Shown here piece by piece: positions 8,461 to 18,900 of a stretch of 64,000 bases of DNA. The position numbers were made by a program, and so were the translations under genes. Under the pieces are notes generated by a model. The model saw only the letters and a program-made list of their open reading frames with translations. It ran no database searches and was not told where the DNA came from. Source of the DNA: Salegentibacter agarivorans (GTDB lineage: Bacteria > Bacteroidota > Bacteroidia > Flavobacteriales > Flavobacteriaceae); assembly GCF_900113135.1 (NCBI RefSeq), contig NZ_FOOH01000009.1, forward strand, positions 1 to 64,000, in the 5' to 3' direction. The first letter of the stretch is position 1; every line of letters begins with the position of its first letter.

Positions 8461-9866
8461 TGATGTGGAGACTAATAGGATTGTTTTTAATTATTTCAGG
8501 AACGGTTGTAGCCCAAAACAAACCGCTACTGTTTAATGTAGACGATTTGCCACAAACTTTAATGAGTAATCCCGGGGCTCAAATTAACTTTACTGGCCAT
8601 ATTGGGATTCCGTTTTTTTCACAAATCCATCTTTCTGCAGGTTCTACGGGAGCCGATCTTTATGATGTTTTTGCCAATGATGGTACTAACATAAATACCC
8701 GAATTCAGGAAACCATGCGCAATATGGATTCCAGGGATTATTTTTCCATAAATCAGCAATTGGAAATCTTTTCTATGGGTTGGAAAATAGATAAAAAGAA
8801 TTATCTGTCTACCGGTATTTACCAGGAAATGGATGTGTTTTCTTATTTTCCAAAAGACCCTGCGATTCTGGCCAACGAAGGGAATAACGATTATTTAAAC
8901 GAACCTTTCTATTTTGACGATGTGTCTTTTACCGGAGAAATAATGACAGTGTATCACCTGGGAATTAACCATAAATTTGATAACCGGCTCACGGTAGGTG
9001 CGAGGGCAAAATTATATTCCAGTATTTTTAATGCCGAAAGTACCGGGAATACAGGCAGATTTACCACCTATACCACTCCCGATGGTAGAAATGTCTACAA
9101 TCACGAAGTGGTAGATATGAACGTTTTAATTAATACCTCAGGTTTTGCTCCCTTAAAGGAGGAAGAAGGAATGACCGTAGAACAAGCTACCGCCGAATTG
9201 CTAAGTCGGTCTTTTTTTGGAGGCAACGTGGGTTTCGGCTTGGATTTGGGTCTTTCCTATATTTTGCATGAACAATTTATCCTATCAGGTTCTGTGCAGG
9301 ATCTTGGTGCTGTTTTTCAGCGTAAAGATGTAGAAAATTACAGGTATTTTGGATCTTATGAAACCAGCGGGATAGAACCACTATTCCCTGAGTTGGATGC
9401 AAATGACGAAGCATTACCATATTGGGACGATTTTGAAGATGAAGTAGATAGAAATCTTAGAGATGAAACTACCAACCAATCTTATACTACCTGGCGACCT
9501 ATAAAAGCAAACTTTGCTATGGAATATGGTTTTGGCCCCGCTTTTTTACCCTGTCATTACCTAAGTGTGAAAAAAGTGAGGTATATGAATTTGCTGGGAA
9601 TGCAGCTAAGCGGTGTAAAGAGGCCAAAAGGTTTTGTATATGCTTTTACTACTTATTGGGATAGAAAAATTAATGAAAACCAGCGCTTAAAAGTCTCTTA
9701 TTCTTTAGACGATTATTCTTTAACTAATATTGGCTTGATGTATACAAGAACTTTTAATAAATTTAATGTTTATCTGGCTGCCAATAATTTGCTGGCTTTC
9801 CCTAATTTGGCCAAAGCTCACAGTGCTTCCCTGCAATTGGGGATGCAGCTTATTTTTAATGATTAA
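8460..9866 (+). CDS. DUF5723-like outer-membrane protein
   Basis: The 468-residue protein has a signal peptide (LIGLFLIISGTVVAQ) and a body of alternating amphipathic strands ending in an aromatic-rich LQLGMQLIF segment, consistent with an outer-membrane beta-barrel. The NPGAQINF start of the mature region and repeated short-strand pattern resemble DUF5723 proteins of Bacteroidota. It overlaps the upstream lipoprotein gene by one base and precedes another secreted protein by 10 bases, so the three form a likely operon (7906-10743). The function is unknown. Confidence 0.7.
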   Translation: MMWRLIGLFLIISGTVVAQNKPLLFNVDDLPQTLMSNPGAQINFTGHIGIPFFSQIHLSAGSTGADLYDVFANDGTNINTRIQETMRNMDSRDYFSINQQLEIFSMGWKIDKKNYLSTGIYQEMDVFSYFPKDPAILANEGNNDYLNEPFYFDDVSFTGEIMTVYHLGINHKFDNRLTVGARAKLYSSIFNAESTGNTGRFTTYTTPDGRNVYNHEVVDMNVLINTSGFAPLKEEEGMTVEQATAELLSRSFFGGNVGFGLDLGLSYILHEQFILSGSVQDLGAVFQRKDVENYRYFGSYETSGIEPLFPELDANDEALPYWDDFEDEVDRNLRDETTNQSYTTWRPIKANFAMEYGFGPAFLPCHYLSVKKVRYMNLLGMQLSGVKRPKGFVYAFTTYWDRKINENQRLKVSYSLDDYSLTNIGLMYTRTFNKFNVYLAANNLLAFPNLAKAHSASLQLGMQLIFND

Positions 9867-9876
9867 TAATATTTAA

Positions 9877-10743
9877 ATGAAAAGAATAATTTTTATAATC
9901 ACTTTTTTTATTGGTTCTATTCCAATGCTTTCGCAAGATCTTGATCAATATAAATATGTTATAGTTCCTGAAGAGTTTGAGTTTTCTAAAGAAAAAAATC
10001 AATTTCAATTAAACGCACTCACTAAATTTCTCTTTGAAAAATATGGATTTGAAACATTGATGAAAAGTGAAGAAAAACCAGCCGATCTTCAGGAGAATTA
10101 TTGCTTGGGGCTCAATACCAAAGTAAAAGATAATTCGGGTTTATTTGTGACTAAACTGGTGATTCAGTTAGAAGACTGCAGAGGTAATATTGTTTTTGAA
10201 ACCAAAGAGGGGCGAAGCAGGGAAAAAGATTATAAAGCAGCCCATCACGAAGCTTTGCGGGATGCTTTTAGTGATATTGAAGCATTAAATTACAGCTATA
10301 ATCAGGGTGAAGTTGCAGCGACTGCACCTGCTAATGATAAGAAGCCGAAAGCTGCCGAAAAAGCTGAAGTAGCACAAAGCAAGCCTGAAACCAGAGCTCC
10401 CGAAGCTCCTGAAGACGCTCAAACACCTGCAACAGCTCCCGCCGAAGTAGTGGTTGAAAACCCTATGATAGATAATGATTCAGCAAAGGAATTGGAATTT
10501 GAAAAAGATAATATTTCTTATTTTCTTGAAAAATCAGATTCAGGGTATTCATTTTTTCAGGAAAATTCCCAGGAACCTTTTGCTGTTTTAGCCAAATCTG
10601 GTGAGAAAAATAGCTTTATCTACAAATCCCTCACCCGGCAAGGCGTAGCCTATTTTGACGAGGGTGGCAATTTGGTAGTCGAGTATTTAAATGCCGAAAA
10701 TAAATCGGTTAAGCTTGTTTATAAAGCTTCAGCCAATCAATAA
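9877..10743 (+). CDS. Secreted protein of unknown function with Ala/Pro/Glu linker
   Basis: The 288-residue protein has a signal peptide ending near SIPMLSQ. It has two structured parts joined by a low-complexity Ala/Pro/Glu/Lys linker at about residues 147-190. The N-terminal part begins DLDQYKYVIVPEEFEF, recalling periplasmic proteins that read or bind outer-membrane components, but no named motif is present. Its stop lies 7 bases inside the convergent rarA gene, and no terminator is seen between them. It is the last gene of the lipoprotein and DUF5723 operon. I do not recognise the family. Confidence 0.7.
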   Translation: MKRIIFIITFFIGSIPMLSQDLDQYKYVIVPEEFEFSKEKNQFQLNALTKFLFEKYGFETLMKSEEKPADLQENYCLGLNTKVKDNSGLFVTKLVIQLEDCRGNIVFETKEGRSREKDYKAAHHEALRDAFSDIEALNYSYNQGEVAATAPANDKKPKAAEKAEVAQSKPETRAPEAPEDAQTPATAPAEVVVENPMIDNDSAKELEFEKDNISYFLEKSDSGYSFFQENSQEPFAVLAKSGEKNSFIYKSLTRQGVAYFDEGGNLVVEYLNAENKSVKLVYKASANQ

Positions 10744-12011
10744 TTATACTTGTTTTTCCAGCGTTTCTTAAGAAATTCTCTTTGAGCATTTTCCCGCGGA
10801 TTGTTCCCAGGATCATAAAACTTTGTATTTTTTATTTCATCTGGCAAAAACTCTGCTTCTACAAAATTATTCTCGTGGTTGTGAGCATATTTGTAATCTT
10901 TTCCATAGCCAATATCTTTCATGAGTTTGGTTGGAGCATTCCTAATAGAAAGTGGCACCGATAAATTTCCTGTTTTTTTTACTGCGCTTTGTGCCTGGTT
11001 AATTGCCATATAGGCCGCGTTACTTTTTGGGGAAGTTGCCAAGTAGGTAACGCATTGGCTCAATACAATTCGGGCTTCAGGAAAACCAATGGTAGTTACT
11101 GCCTGAAACGTGTTATTAGCTATAACCAGGGCGGTAGGATTGGCATTTCCGATATCTTCACTGGCTAAAATTAGTAATCTGCGGGCAATAAATTTTACAT
11201 CTTCACCACCTTCAATCATCCGGGCGAGCCAGTAAACAGCCGCGTTGGGATCGCTCCCGCGAATAGATTTAATAAATGCCGAAATAATGTCGTAATGCTG
11301 TTCACCGGTTTTATCGTAAAGCACTGTGTTTTGCTGAACCCTATTAAAAACCATATCGTTGGTAATTTCCAGGTTTCCTTCAGAAGAAGTAACGAGAAGT
11401 TCAAAAATATTGAGAAGCTTTCGGGCATCACCGCCACTTAATCTAAGTAAAGCTTCGGTTTCCTTTAATTTTATATTTTTGGCCGCAATAATTTTATCTT
11501 CCCGCATCGCTCTTTCCAAAAGTGCTACCAGATCTTCTTTGGTAAAAGGTTTTAAAATATAAACCTGGCAACGGGAAAGTAGGGCAGAGATCACCTCAAA
11601 ACTCGGATTTTCAGTAGTTGCACCAATTAAAGTAACCCAACCTTTTTCTACTGCGCCTAACAGAGAATCCTGTTGAGATTTGCTAAAACGATGAATCTCG
11701 TCAATAAATAGAATAGGATTTTTTGTGGTGAATAAACCATCGCTTTTTTTAGCTTTTTCTATCACTTCCCTAACATCTTTCACGCCACTGCTAATTGCGC
11801 TCAGTGTAAAGAAAGGCCTGTCTGAAGTAGTGGCTATAATATTGGCTAAAGTGGTTTTGCCAACGCCCGGCGGCCCCCAAAAAATCATGGAAGGAATAAT
11901 GCCTTGTTGAATTTGCTGCCTCAGTGCTCCCTTTGGCCCAATAAGGTGCTGCTGACTTAAATAATCGTCTAAAGTTTGTGGCCGTAATCGTTCTGCTAAT
12001 GGTTTACTCAT
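10737..12011 (-). CDS. rarA: Replication-associated recombination protein A (RarA/MgsA AAA+ ATPase)
   Basis: The 424-residue clamp-loader-like ATPase has Walker [12 protein letters not shown] near residues 46-56, Walker [10 protein letters not shown] near 100-108, sensor 1 GATTENPSF, and the C-terminal MgsA tetramerisation region ([26 protein letters not shown]). RarA acts at stalled replication forks with SSB and RecA. The start [11 protein letters not shown] matches the family, and the ATG is only 4 bases after a TAATTTTG promoter box, so the message may be almost leaderless. Its 3' end overlaps the convergent secreted-protein gene by 7 bases. Confidence 0.95.
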   Translation of the reverse strand: MSKPLAERLRPQTLDDYLSQQHLIGPKGALRQQIQQGIIPSMIFWGPPGVGKTTLANIIATTSDRPFFTLSAISSGVKDVREVIEKAKKSDGLFTTKNPILFIDEIHRFSKSQQDSLLGAVEKGWVTLIGATTENPSFEVISALLSRCQVYILKPFTKEDLVALLERAMREDKIIAAKNIKLKETEALLRLSGGDARKLLNIFELLVTSSEGNLEITNDMVFNRVQQNTVLYDKTGEQHYDIISAFIKSIRGSDPNAAVYWLARMIEGGEDVKFIARRLLILASEDIGNANPTALVIANNTFQAVTTIGFPEARIVLSQCVTYLATSPKSNAAYMAINQAQSAVKKTGNLSVPLSIRNAPTKLMKDIGYGKDYKYAHNHENNFVEAEFLPDEIKNTKFYDPGNNPRENAQREFLKKRWKNKYNY

Positions 12012-12015
12012 CTGA

Positions 12016-12023
12016 CAAAATTA
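12016..12023 (-). promoter_or_regulatory. -7 promoter box for rarA, 4 bases from the start codon
   Basis: TAATTTTG on the minus strand matches TAnnTTTG exactly. Only 4 bases separate it from the rarA ATG at 12011. With the usual 4-7 base distance from box to transcription start, the transcript would begin at or just within the start codon. No obvious -33 TTG is seen at 17-21 bases upstream. Confidence 0.5.
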
Positions 12024-12096
12024 GTAAATTGAATAACACTTTGTCATCTATTAACAAATGGATTCTTTTTTGTAATATTAAAAGAAACTAATTCTT

Positions 12097-12915
12097 TTGA
12101 AACAGTCCAGTCCTTTTGTTTTTACTACCGGTGTTTTGGGATATCCCATCCTGTTTGTGCTGCTTATATGGATAGTTTTCTGGTTTGAGATTCGCTTCGG
12201 AATTAGTTTTAACAGTTTTGGTGTACGGCCGGGAGAAGTTAAAGGTTTACGTGGAATTTTATTCTCACCATTTATCCATGGCGATATAAAGCACCTTTTC
12301 AATAATACCATCCCGCTTTTTGTGCTTTCCATGTCACTTTTCTATTTCTACAGAAAAATAAGCTGGCCGGTTTTAATTATTGGTTTGCTGCTTACCGGAA
12401 TTCTTACCTGGAGCATTGGACGGCCTGCGAACCATATTGGCGCGAGTGGAATAATATATATGCTTGCCGCTTTTTTATTTTTTAAAGGTATTTTTTCTAA
12501 ATACTATAGGTTAGTTGCTCTTTCTCTAATCGTAGTTTTTCTTTATGGCGGAATGCTATGGTATGTTACTCCTATAAATCCTGAAATTTCCTGGGAAGGT
12601 CATTTATCGGGATTAATCTCGGGTTTTGTGTTATCGGTTTTTTATCGGAAGAATACTATTAAAAGTCCTAAATACGAATGGGAAAAACCTGAATACAGCG
12701 AGAAGGAAGATCTATTTATGCAGCATTTTGATGAAAATGGGAATTTCATTGAACGGCGCTTTGAAACGAAGGAAGAGGAAGAGGCTTACCAACCTCCCGA
12801 AGTAAATTCGGGACAGGTTCCGAAAGGGGAGCAATATATTGCAAATGAAAATGATGATAGAGATAAAATTACTTATCGCTATTTTTATAAGAAATCCGAA
12901 TCCAGGAAAGAGTAA
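12097..12915 (+). CDS. Rhomboid family intramembrane serine protease
   Basis: The 272-residue membrane protein has the rhomboid fold: an N-terminal helix, the HGDIKHLFNN segment (residues 61-70), the catalytic GASG with Ser117, and the second catalytic residue His169 in EGHLSG. About six transmembrane segments precede a charged cytosolic tail of about 85 residues rich in Glu and Lys. It cleaves transmembrane substrates within the inner membrane; the substrate is unknown. The only usable start in frame is TTG at 12097, since upstream codons offer no ATG or GTG. It is divergent from rarA and convergent with rlmB. Confidence 0.9.
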   Translation: MKQSSPFVFTTGVLGYPILFVLLIWIVFWFEIRFGISFNSFGVRPGEVKGLRGILFSPFIHGDIKHLFNNTIPLFVLSMSLFYFYRKISWPVLIIGLLLTGILTWSIGRPANHIGASGIIYMLAAFLFFKGIFSKYYRLVALSLIVVFLYGGMLWYVTPINPEISWEGHLSGLISGFVLSVFYRKNTIKSPKYEWEKPEYSEKEDLFMQHFDENGNFIERRFETKEEEEAYQPPEVNSGQVPKGEQYIANENDDRDKITYRYFYKKSESRKE

Positions 12916-12935
12916 GGGAAAACCTTTTTGAATAA

Positions 12936-13676
12936 CTAAGGAGTTTGTCTTTGTCTTATCGCTTCATACAAAAATACACCACAGGCAACCGATACATTCA
13001 ATGATTCTATTTTGCCAAACATTGGCAGTTTTGCCTTTTTATCTACGCTTTTTAATATAGAATTTGAAACTCCTTTAGCTTCATTTCCCATAATAATTCC
13101 TGAGGCCTGCTTAAAATCTACATCGTAAATTGTGTCTTCTGTTTTTTCGGTAGCAGCTACCAATTGCACACCTGAAGATTGTAAATAAAAAACAGCATCT
13201 TTAATGTGATTTACTTTTACAATAGGAAGGTTGAATACCCCACCAGCTGAAGTTTTAACGGTATCGGCATTTAAAGGCGCACCTCCTTTTTCAGGAATAA
13301 TTATAGCATCAACTCCTGTGCATTCTGCGGTTCTAATAATTGCCCCAAAATTACGGACATCGGTAATTTGGTCTAGCAATAGAAAAAGGGGAGTGGTTTT
13401 TTCTGCAAGAATTTTTTCAATTGTTTCTTCGAGGTTCCCAAATTTAATTGGGGAGATAGTCGCTACCACACCCTGGTGATTTCCTTTGGAAAGCTTATAA
13501 AGTTTTTCTTCTGGAACAAATGAAATATTATAGCTGCCCTTTTGAAGAAGGTGATTCAATTCTTGAAATAAAGGTCCTGAGAGGCCTTTTTGAATATATA
13601 CCTTATCAATGCTTTTTCCTCCCTGAATAGCTTCTATAACAGCCCTAATTCCAAAAATACGTGTAGTTTCTTCCAT
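12936..13676 (-). CDS. rlmB: 23S rRNA (guanosine-2'-O-)-methyltransferase RlmB (SpoU/TrmH family)
   Basis: The 246-residue protein has an N-terminal RNA-binding domain (IFGIRAVIEAIQ) and a C-terminal SPOUT methyltransferase domain with the three SpoU motifs: DVRNFGAIIRTAECTG, IIMGNEAKGVS, and ESLNVSVACGVFLYE. It methylates the 2'-O of G2251-equivalent in 23S rRNA. The frame is open upstream to 13760, but family homology begins at MEETTRIFG, and a promoter box ends 4 bases before that ATG (13676), so I use this start. A terminator of the upstream operon lies at 13724-13751. Confidence 0.93.
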   Translation of the reverse strand: MEETTRIFGIRAVIEAIQGGKSIDKVYIQKGLSGPLFQELNHLLQKGSYNISFVPEEKLYKLSKGNHQGVVATISPIKFGNLEETIEKILAEKTTPLFLLLDQITDVRNFGAIIRTAECTGVDAIIIPEKGGAPLNADTVKTSAGGVFNLPIVKVNHIKDAVFYLQSSGVQLVAATEKTEDTIYDVDFKQASGIIMGNEAKGVSNSILKSVDKKAKLPMFGKIESLNVSVACGVFLYEAIRQRQTP

Positions 13677-13680
13677 AGGG

Positions 13681-13688
13681 CAAAGGTA
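13681..13688 (-). promoter_or_regulatory. -7 promoter box for rlmB, 4 bases from the start codon
   Basis: TACCTTTG on the minus strand is an exact TAnnTTTG match. It is separated by 4 bases (CCCT) from the rlmB ATG at 13676, the same spacing as at rarA. It also argues against the longer open frame to 13760. Confidence 0.55.
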
Positions 13689-13723
13689 TGCTTTGTTAGG
13701 AAATTTAAATAAAGTTAAAGCAT

Positions 13724-13751
13724 AAAAAAAGCCACCCAATCTGGGTGGCTT
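13724..13751 (-). terminator. Intrinsic terminator of the susC-susD-lipoprotein operon
   Basis: A 10-bp perfect stem (AAGCCACCCA paired with TGGGTGGCTT) with a 3-base loop is followed on the minus strand by seven T residues. It lies 27 bases past the stop of the last lipoprotein gene and just ahead of the rlmB promoter, insulating the two units. Confidence 0.9.
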
Positions 13752-13778
13752 AGTAGTCAATATTAAAAGAATGGGAAA

Positions 13779-14507
13779 TTAATCCTCGTCTTCAGAATCG
13801 TCTTCTTCTTCAAGAACTGTGATTTCACCTTCAGCACCTTCGGTTAAATCACCGCGTGTAGCTGCAAATTGGTAGAAAATAACATCTCCAACTTCAAGAT
13901 TAAGACCACTGTAATCAAAATCACTCATGCTTACAGATCCTTCGGCAGTGTCAAGATCAAGATCTTCAATTATCATATATTCAGCATCTTCTCCGTTTTT
14001 CACCCAAAGATTTACTTCATCTATAGGTGCAGAAGTAGTGCTAACACTATATTCTAATTCAACATCATCCAACTTATTGATTGGAGCTGCTTCTGGATTA
14101 TCACCTCCAAGAGCTACAGCTTCTACTACACTGATGGTTGCAGGATCATCAGATACGTTACCATTGGAAAGACTGGCACGAACCCTTACTGAATAAGTAG
14201 AGTCTACGGCAAATGATCCAAGATCAGCAGCATTGAAAGTTGCCATGTCTCCAGAAATATCGGCGGTAGTCAACGTACTTCCATCCTCAATTATTTCTAC
14301 TGATTCTACGGTAACACCTTCGTCGGTAAACAATTCAATACTTAAATCCTGATCATAATCAAAAATTGTAAGGCTTCGGGTTTGTAGGTAGGCATAACCA
14401 CCTACATCCCTTGGGTCTTCTCTATATCCGTTATCATCTGGTTCACAAGACGATAAACCAACTACTGCAATTAGGCAGAAGCTTATATATTTCAAAATGT
14501 TTTTCAT
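13779..14507 (-). CDS. Surface lipoprotein, third gene of a SusCD operon (SusE-like position)
   Basis: The 242-residue protein has a lipoprotein signal ending LSSC (Cys21) followed directly by EPDDN. An acidic stretch after the lipid-modified cysteine resembles the export signal that sends Bacteroidota lipoproteins to the cell surface. The mature part is acidic, beta-rich and ends in a Glu/Asp tail, with no catalytic motif. It has no recognised family, but it takes the place of SusE/SusF-type ligand-binding lipoproteins behind susD. The frame is open to 14543, yet the signal peptide starts at the ATG at 14507. It ends the operon at a strong terminator. Confidence 0.75.
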   Translation of the reverse strand: MKNILKYISFCLIAVVGLSSCEPDDNGYREDPRDVGGYAYLQTRSLTIFDYDQDLSIELFTDEGVTVESVEIIEDGSTLTTADISGDMATFNAADLGSFAVDSTYSVRVRASLSNGNVSDDPATISVVEAVALGGDNPEAAPINKLDDVELEYSVSTTSAPIDEVNLWVKNGEDAEYMIIEDLDLDTAEGSVSMSDFDYSGLNLEVGDVIFYQFAATRGDLTEGAEGEITVLEEEDDSEDED

Positions 14508-14543
14508 TTTATATTTTTTAAAGTTATTGTTCAAAATTACCAA

Positions 14544-15968
14544 TTACTCTTCATCCCAGAATAAAGGAGTTTGTTGATCATCACCACCAATAGCATCTGA
14601 AGCAGCGCTCCAGTTTGCGTTGTTTAGGTTTTGCTCGTTAACTGGATAAGTGTAGCGCAATGGTACTTCATTTCCTGTATCTTCTGGGAGGTTGAATGAA
14701 GGAGCATCAAATCTTCTCCATACATTCCATCCCTGGAAGGGATTATCATACATTGCTAACCAGAACTGGGTTGCAAATTGCTCCTCAGAACCATCATAGG
14801 CTACATCACCACTTGCAAGGTAATCTTCAATTTCTCCTTCAGGAATATCCCAGTATTCCATAGAAGCAGTTATTGCAGCTTCGTAATGCTCTTCAGCAGT
14901 ACCACCTACAGAAAAATCATTTTGAGCAGCATCTGCAAGAAGGAATCTAACCTCTGCATAATCCATTAAAATTCCAGGATGAGTAGGTTCTCTAAACGCA
15001 TCACCTACGTGAGTATAATTCTGAAACGAATTACTTCCACCATAAGTACCACCTATGTATTCACCGCTTGATAAATTATCATCAAGGTAAGCCGAGCGTC
15101 TAGGATCTTCTAATTCATTAAGAATATCAACTGCAGTATTAGCTGAAACATAATCTGAACGGCCACTCTGAACTAAATCTTCCCAAAGGGGGTTAGTGTT
15201 TGGTGGGGCTGATTGGAATTCTAAAGTTGCATTATCTGCATTGCTAGCAAAAACTCCATCAGTATAAGCATCCTCTGCTGTAGTTTTCGCAAGCGAAGGA
15301 TTTACATCTGAAATTTGCATAGCTAACCTTAATTGCACAGAATTTGCAAACTTTTCCCATTTAGCCATATCTCCTCCGTAAAGTATATCCGCACCAGCAA
15401 ATCCCTGGCCGGCACTTAAATTTCCACTGGCGGCACCTATTCTTGAAATTAGATCTTCGTAAATAGTTGCTGCATCATCATAAGCGGGAGAAATGTTATC
15501 TGCTCCTCCTAAAGCTTCTGAATAAGGAATATCACCAAAGGTGTCTACCAATACTTGCCAGGTGTATACTTCTAATACTTCAATTTGTGCAATTCTGGCT
15601 GTTCTTTCACCTTCACTAAGCGTTTCATCTTCCTGTACTTTTGTTTTAGCATCTTCCAGGTTGAAAATTACCCATCTATATAATCTATTCCAGTGATTTT
15701 GTGGAATTCCACGATTAGTTAAATCGTAGTTAGGTTCATCTAAGTAAGTCGTAGAGGTCCAATACTGCGCTACAAATCTGAAGATGTTAAGGTTCACATT
15801 AGGACTTGCCATTTGTCTGCTTAAATCTTTTGTAGCACTAGTGAACAAGAAATCTGCGGCTACATCCGTCGGATTTTTTGGATCTTTGTTGAGATCTTCA
15901 TATTGCTCATCAGTTTGGCAAGACCAAAGTGTTGCTAGAGCAATAAATGTTAATATATATTTTTTCAT
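14544..15968 (-). CDS. SusD/RagB family nutrient-binding outer-membrane lipoprotein
   Basis: The 474-residue protein has a lipoprotein signal (TLWSC, Cys17) and the helical, TPR-like SusD fold. Recognisable stretches are LNKDPKNPT near the N-terminus, VLEVYTWQVLVDTFGDIPYSEAL near residue 130-155, ANSVQLRLAMQ, and YAEVRFLLADAA. These fit the SusD-like branch labelled nutrient-binding outer-membrane lipoprotein. It caps the SusC channel and captures ligand at the cell surface. It lies 11 bases after susC. There is no glycoside hydrolase or peptidase nearby, so the ligand cannot be inferred. Confidence 0.93.
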   Translation of the reverse strand: MKKYILTFIALATLWSCQTDEQYEDLNKDPKNPTDVAADFLFTSATKDLSRQMASPNVNLNIFRFVAQYWTSTTYLDEPNYDLTNRGIPQNHWNRLYRWVIFNLEDAKTKVQEDETLSEGERTARIAQIEVLEVYTWQVLVDTFGDIPYSEALGGADNISPAYDDAATIYEDLISRIGAASGNLSAGQGFAGADILYGGDMAKWEKFANSVQLRLAMQISDVNPSLAKTTAEDAYTDGVFASNADNATLEFQSAPPNTNPLWEDLVQSGRSDYVSANTAVDILNELEDPRRSAYLDDNLSSGEYIGGTYGGSNSFQNYTHVGDAFREPTHPGILMDYAEVRFLLADAAQNDFSVGGTAEEHYEAAITASMEYWDIPEGEIEDYLASGDVAYDGSEEQFATQFWLAMYDNPFQGWNVWRRFDAPSFNLPEDTGNEVPLRYTYPVNEQNLNNANWSAASDAIGGDDQQTPLFWDEE

Positions 15969-15979
15969 TTTAATATTTA

Positions 15980-18900
15980 TTAAAAGTTAAGTTTAAGACT
16001 TGCACCTATTTCTCTAAATGTAGGGTATGCACCAGATTGGTATCCCTGAACGTTACCGGCACTAAGTCCTGATTCTGGATCTGAATATGGAATGTTCTTA
16101 TGAATAATCCATAGGTTTCTACCAATTAATGAAACAGAAGCTCTTGTAAATGGCAATCTGTCTATCATTTCTTCTCCAAAAGCATAAGTTAGGTTAGCCT
16201 CTCTAAGTTTTACGAAAGAAGCATCATAAACGTGACCGGCATTCGCATCTCTTGCATAACCATAAGGGTTAGCATAAGTAGAGAAGTCTGCTCTTGTACT
16301 GTTTGGTTCTCCATTTTCATTAACTCCTGGTAGCACAATACCTCCACCATTAGCTAATGTATTTCTCATTGGATTACCTAAATCATTGGTTCCAACTGAT
16401 TGATCATAAACACCTGTTGCTTGACCATACCAGGTATCAAGAGAGAAAATATCTCCCCCTTTTTGTACATCAATAAGGAAGCCTAAGCTAAGGTTTTTAT
16501 ATTGGAAAGTGTTTTGTACACCTCCGGTCCATTCTGGCAAAATATTACCAATGATCTCGTTAGAGTTTGGAGTTGTTAAGTAATAGCCATTAGATCCAAC
16601 AACTTTATTGCCACTGTCATCATAGATATAGTCTGTACCTCTTATGGTACCATAAGGCTCTCCTGGGGTCGCGTTAATAGAAACTCCACCTTGTAATCCA
16701 GCTAACTGAAGGTTATCAATTCCCTGTGCAAGGTTTAATACCTCACTACGGTTTCTTGCCCAGTTAATATTCATGTTCCAGTTAAAGTCTTCAGTCCTAA
16801 TAGGGTTTAAGCGTAAAGAAGCTTCAAAACCTTTATTCTCAACTGTCCCTGCATTAAAGAATACAGAAGTAAATCCAGATGCCATTGATACCGGTACCGG
16901 TGTAATTTGATCTTCAGTTTGAGAGTTGTAGTAAGAAAGATCAAAACCTATTCTTCTATCTAAGAAATTAGCTTCAAGTCCAACTTCGTAAGATTTAGTT
17001 CTTTCCGGTTTTAGGTTGGCATTGTTTAATGTAGCTTGATTTCCAGCAACACCTGCTCCAGCAAATGGTGTACTTAATACATACGTATTTAGAACACTAT
17101 AAGGGGCTGCATCATTACCTACTTCTGCATAATTTGCTCTTATTTTTGCAAAGCTTAACCAGTCTGCCTCTACAACATTAGAAAGTAATACGCTAGTAGA
17201 GATAGATGGGTAGTAAAAAGTATTATTGTCTGCAGGAAGGGTAGAAGATCGGTCTCTTCTTATAGTACCTTCAACATAATAAGTGTCTAAATAACCTAAA
17301 CTCGCTCTTGCGTAAATACCATCAATCATTCTTGTGGCATCATATTCATTTGGTGGGTTAATTGGATCCACACTATTGCTTAATGCAAAAAAGTCTGGAG
17401 CGTTAAGACCACCATTAGTGGAAGCTCTAATAGAACTGTTATCATTTCTTCTTAGGTTCCAACCTAAATTACCATCCAGGTTTAAATCATCAATGATATC
17501 AGTATTGAAATTTAAAATTAAGTCATAGTTATATTCTGCAGCTCTACCATTGTAACGGGAGTATCCAGAAACACCAACACTACCAACATTTCTTCTTTCT
17601 TCCTGTAGTTCATCAAAAGTATCAAATGAAAAACGTCCAACTACACTAAATACATCGTTGATTTCGTAGTTAAGGTTAAAGTTACCAAAATACCTGTTAC
17701 GGGTATCTGTTTGGAAATTTTCGTAACGTGTCCAATATGGGTTATCAGAATATATTGGAGTTCTGTTAAGTGGACTGTTAGGGTTCCAGGTGATATTCTG
17801 TCCTGTTTCAAGGTAAGCATCTCTTTGTGCGTAAACATCTACGTTTGCCTGGTTCCACTGGCGAAAAGATTGCATTGGGTTTTCTGAATCGTAACCTGTA
17901 CCATATCTACCTTTACCGTCTGTTTTGGTGTAAGTGATATTGGCACCTGCGCTAAATTTATCAGTAAATTCGTGTGTTCCACTAAATTTAATAGTGTTTC
18001 TTTTAATTCTACTGTTTGGTAGATTTCCCTGGTTGTTTAGGTTAGTAACACCTAATCTAAAGGTACTGGTTTCGCTTCCTCCATCTAAGGCTACAGAGTT
18101 TATAGCAGTATAACCTCTTTCCCAAATATCATTTGGAGTATTTTGAGCTGCCTGCCATGGGGTAGCTTGCTGATAAGTGCTTAATTGTGGGTAAATGGAA
18201 TTCCATTGGTGAATTAATTGACCATCAAAAGGAGCACCAAAAGAAGCATCTTCAGTAAATGGCGTAAATGGAATATTAGGATCAAAACCATCAGGAAGAT
18301 CTAAATTTCCATAAGTGTTGAAAAATGGAGTGTCATAAAATGGGCCATATCCCGCACCATATTGGTCCTGGTAAACAGGAAGGGTATTATCATCTACTGA
18401 AGTAGTCATAAAAGTGGAATTGATAGAGATACCAATTCCTTGTTTTTTAGAACCTTTTTTAGTTTCAATAATAATTGCTCCGTTTGCAGCTCTTGCTCCG
18501 TAAAGTGCAGTTGCAGCAGCACCCTTTAAAACGTTGATAGACTCAATGTCGTTAGGGTTAATGTCTGATGCAGCGTTACCATAATCATAACCACCACGTC
18601 CAGCTTGCTGATCGGCAGTGTTAGGAGTGTCATTACTAATAGGAGTACCATCTATTACAAAAAGTGCCTGGTTGTTTCCTGTTAATGAAGCATTACCACG
18701 AATTACAATATTCGTAGATCCCCCCATAGTACCAGAACTTTTAATAGAAAGTCCAGCTACTTTACCAGATAGTGAGTTCATAAAGTTTTGGGTTGGTACA
18801 TCAGAAACTTCAGCACCTTGAACCTCCTGAGTTGCATAACCAAGAGATTTCTTTTCACGTTGAATACCTAAAGCGGTAACAACAACTTCATCTAATTGGG

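Noticed and set aside
10782-11910. Plus-strand frames opposite rarA
   Set aside because: They lie within the well-supported rarA gene and have no recognisable protein features.
14778-14969. Small plus-strand frames inside the susC and susD genes
   Set aside because: They are antisense shadows of the strongly supported SusC and SusD frames.
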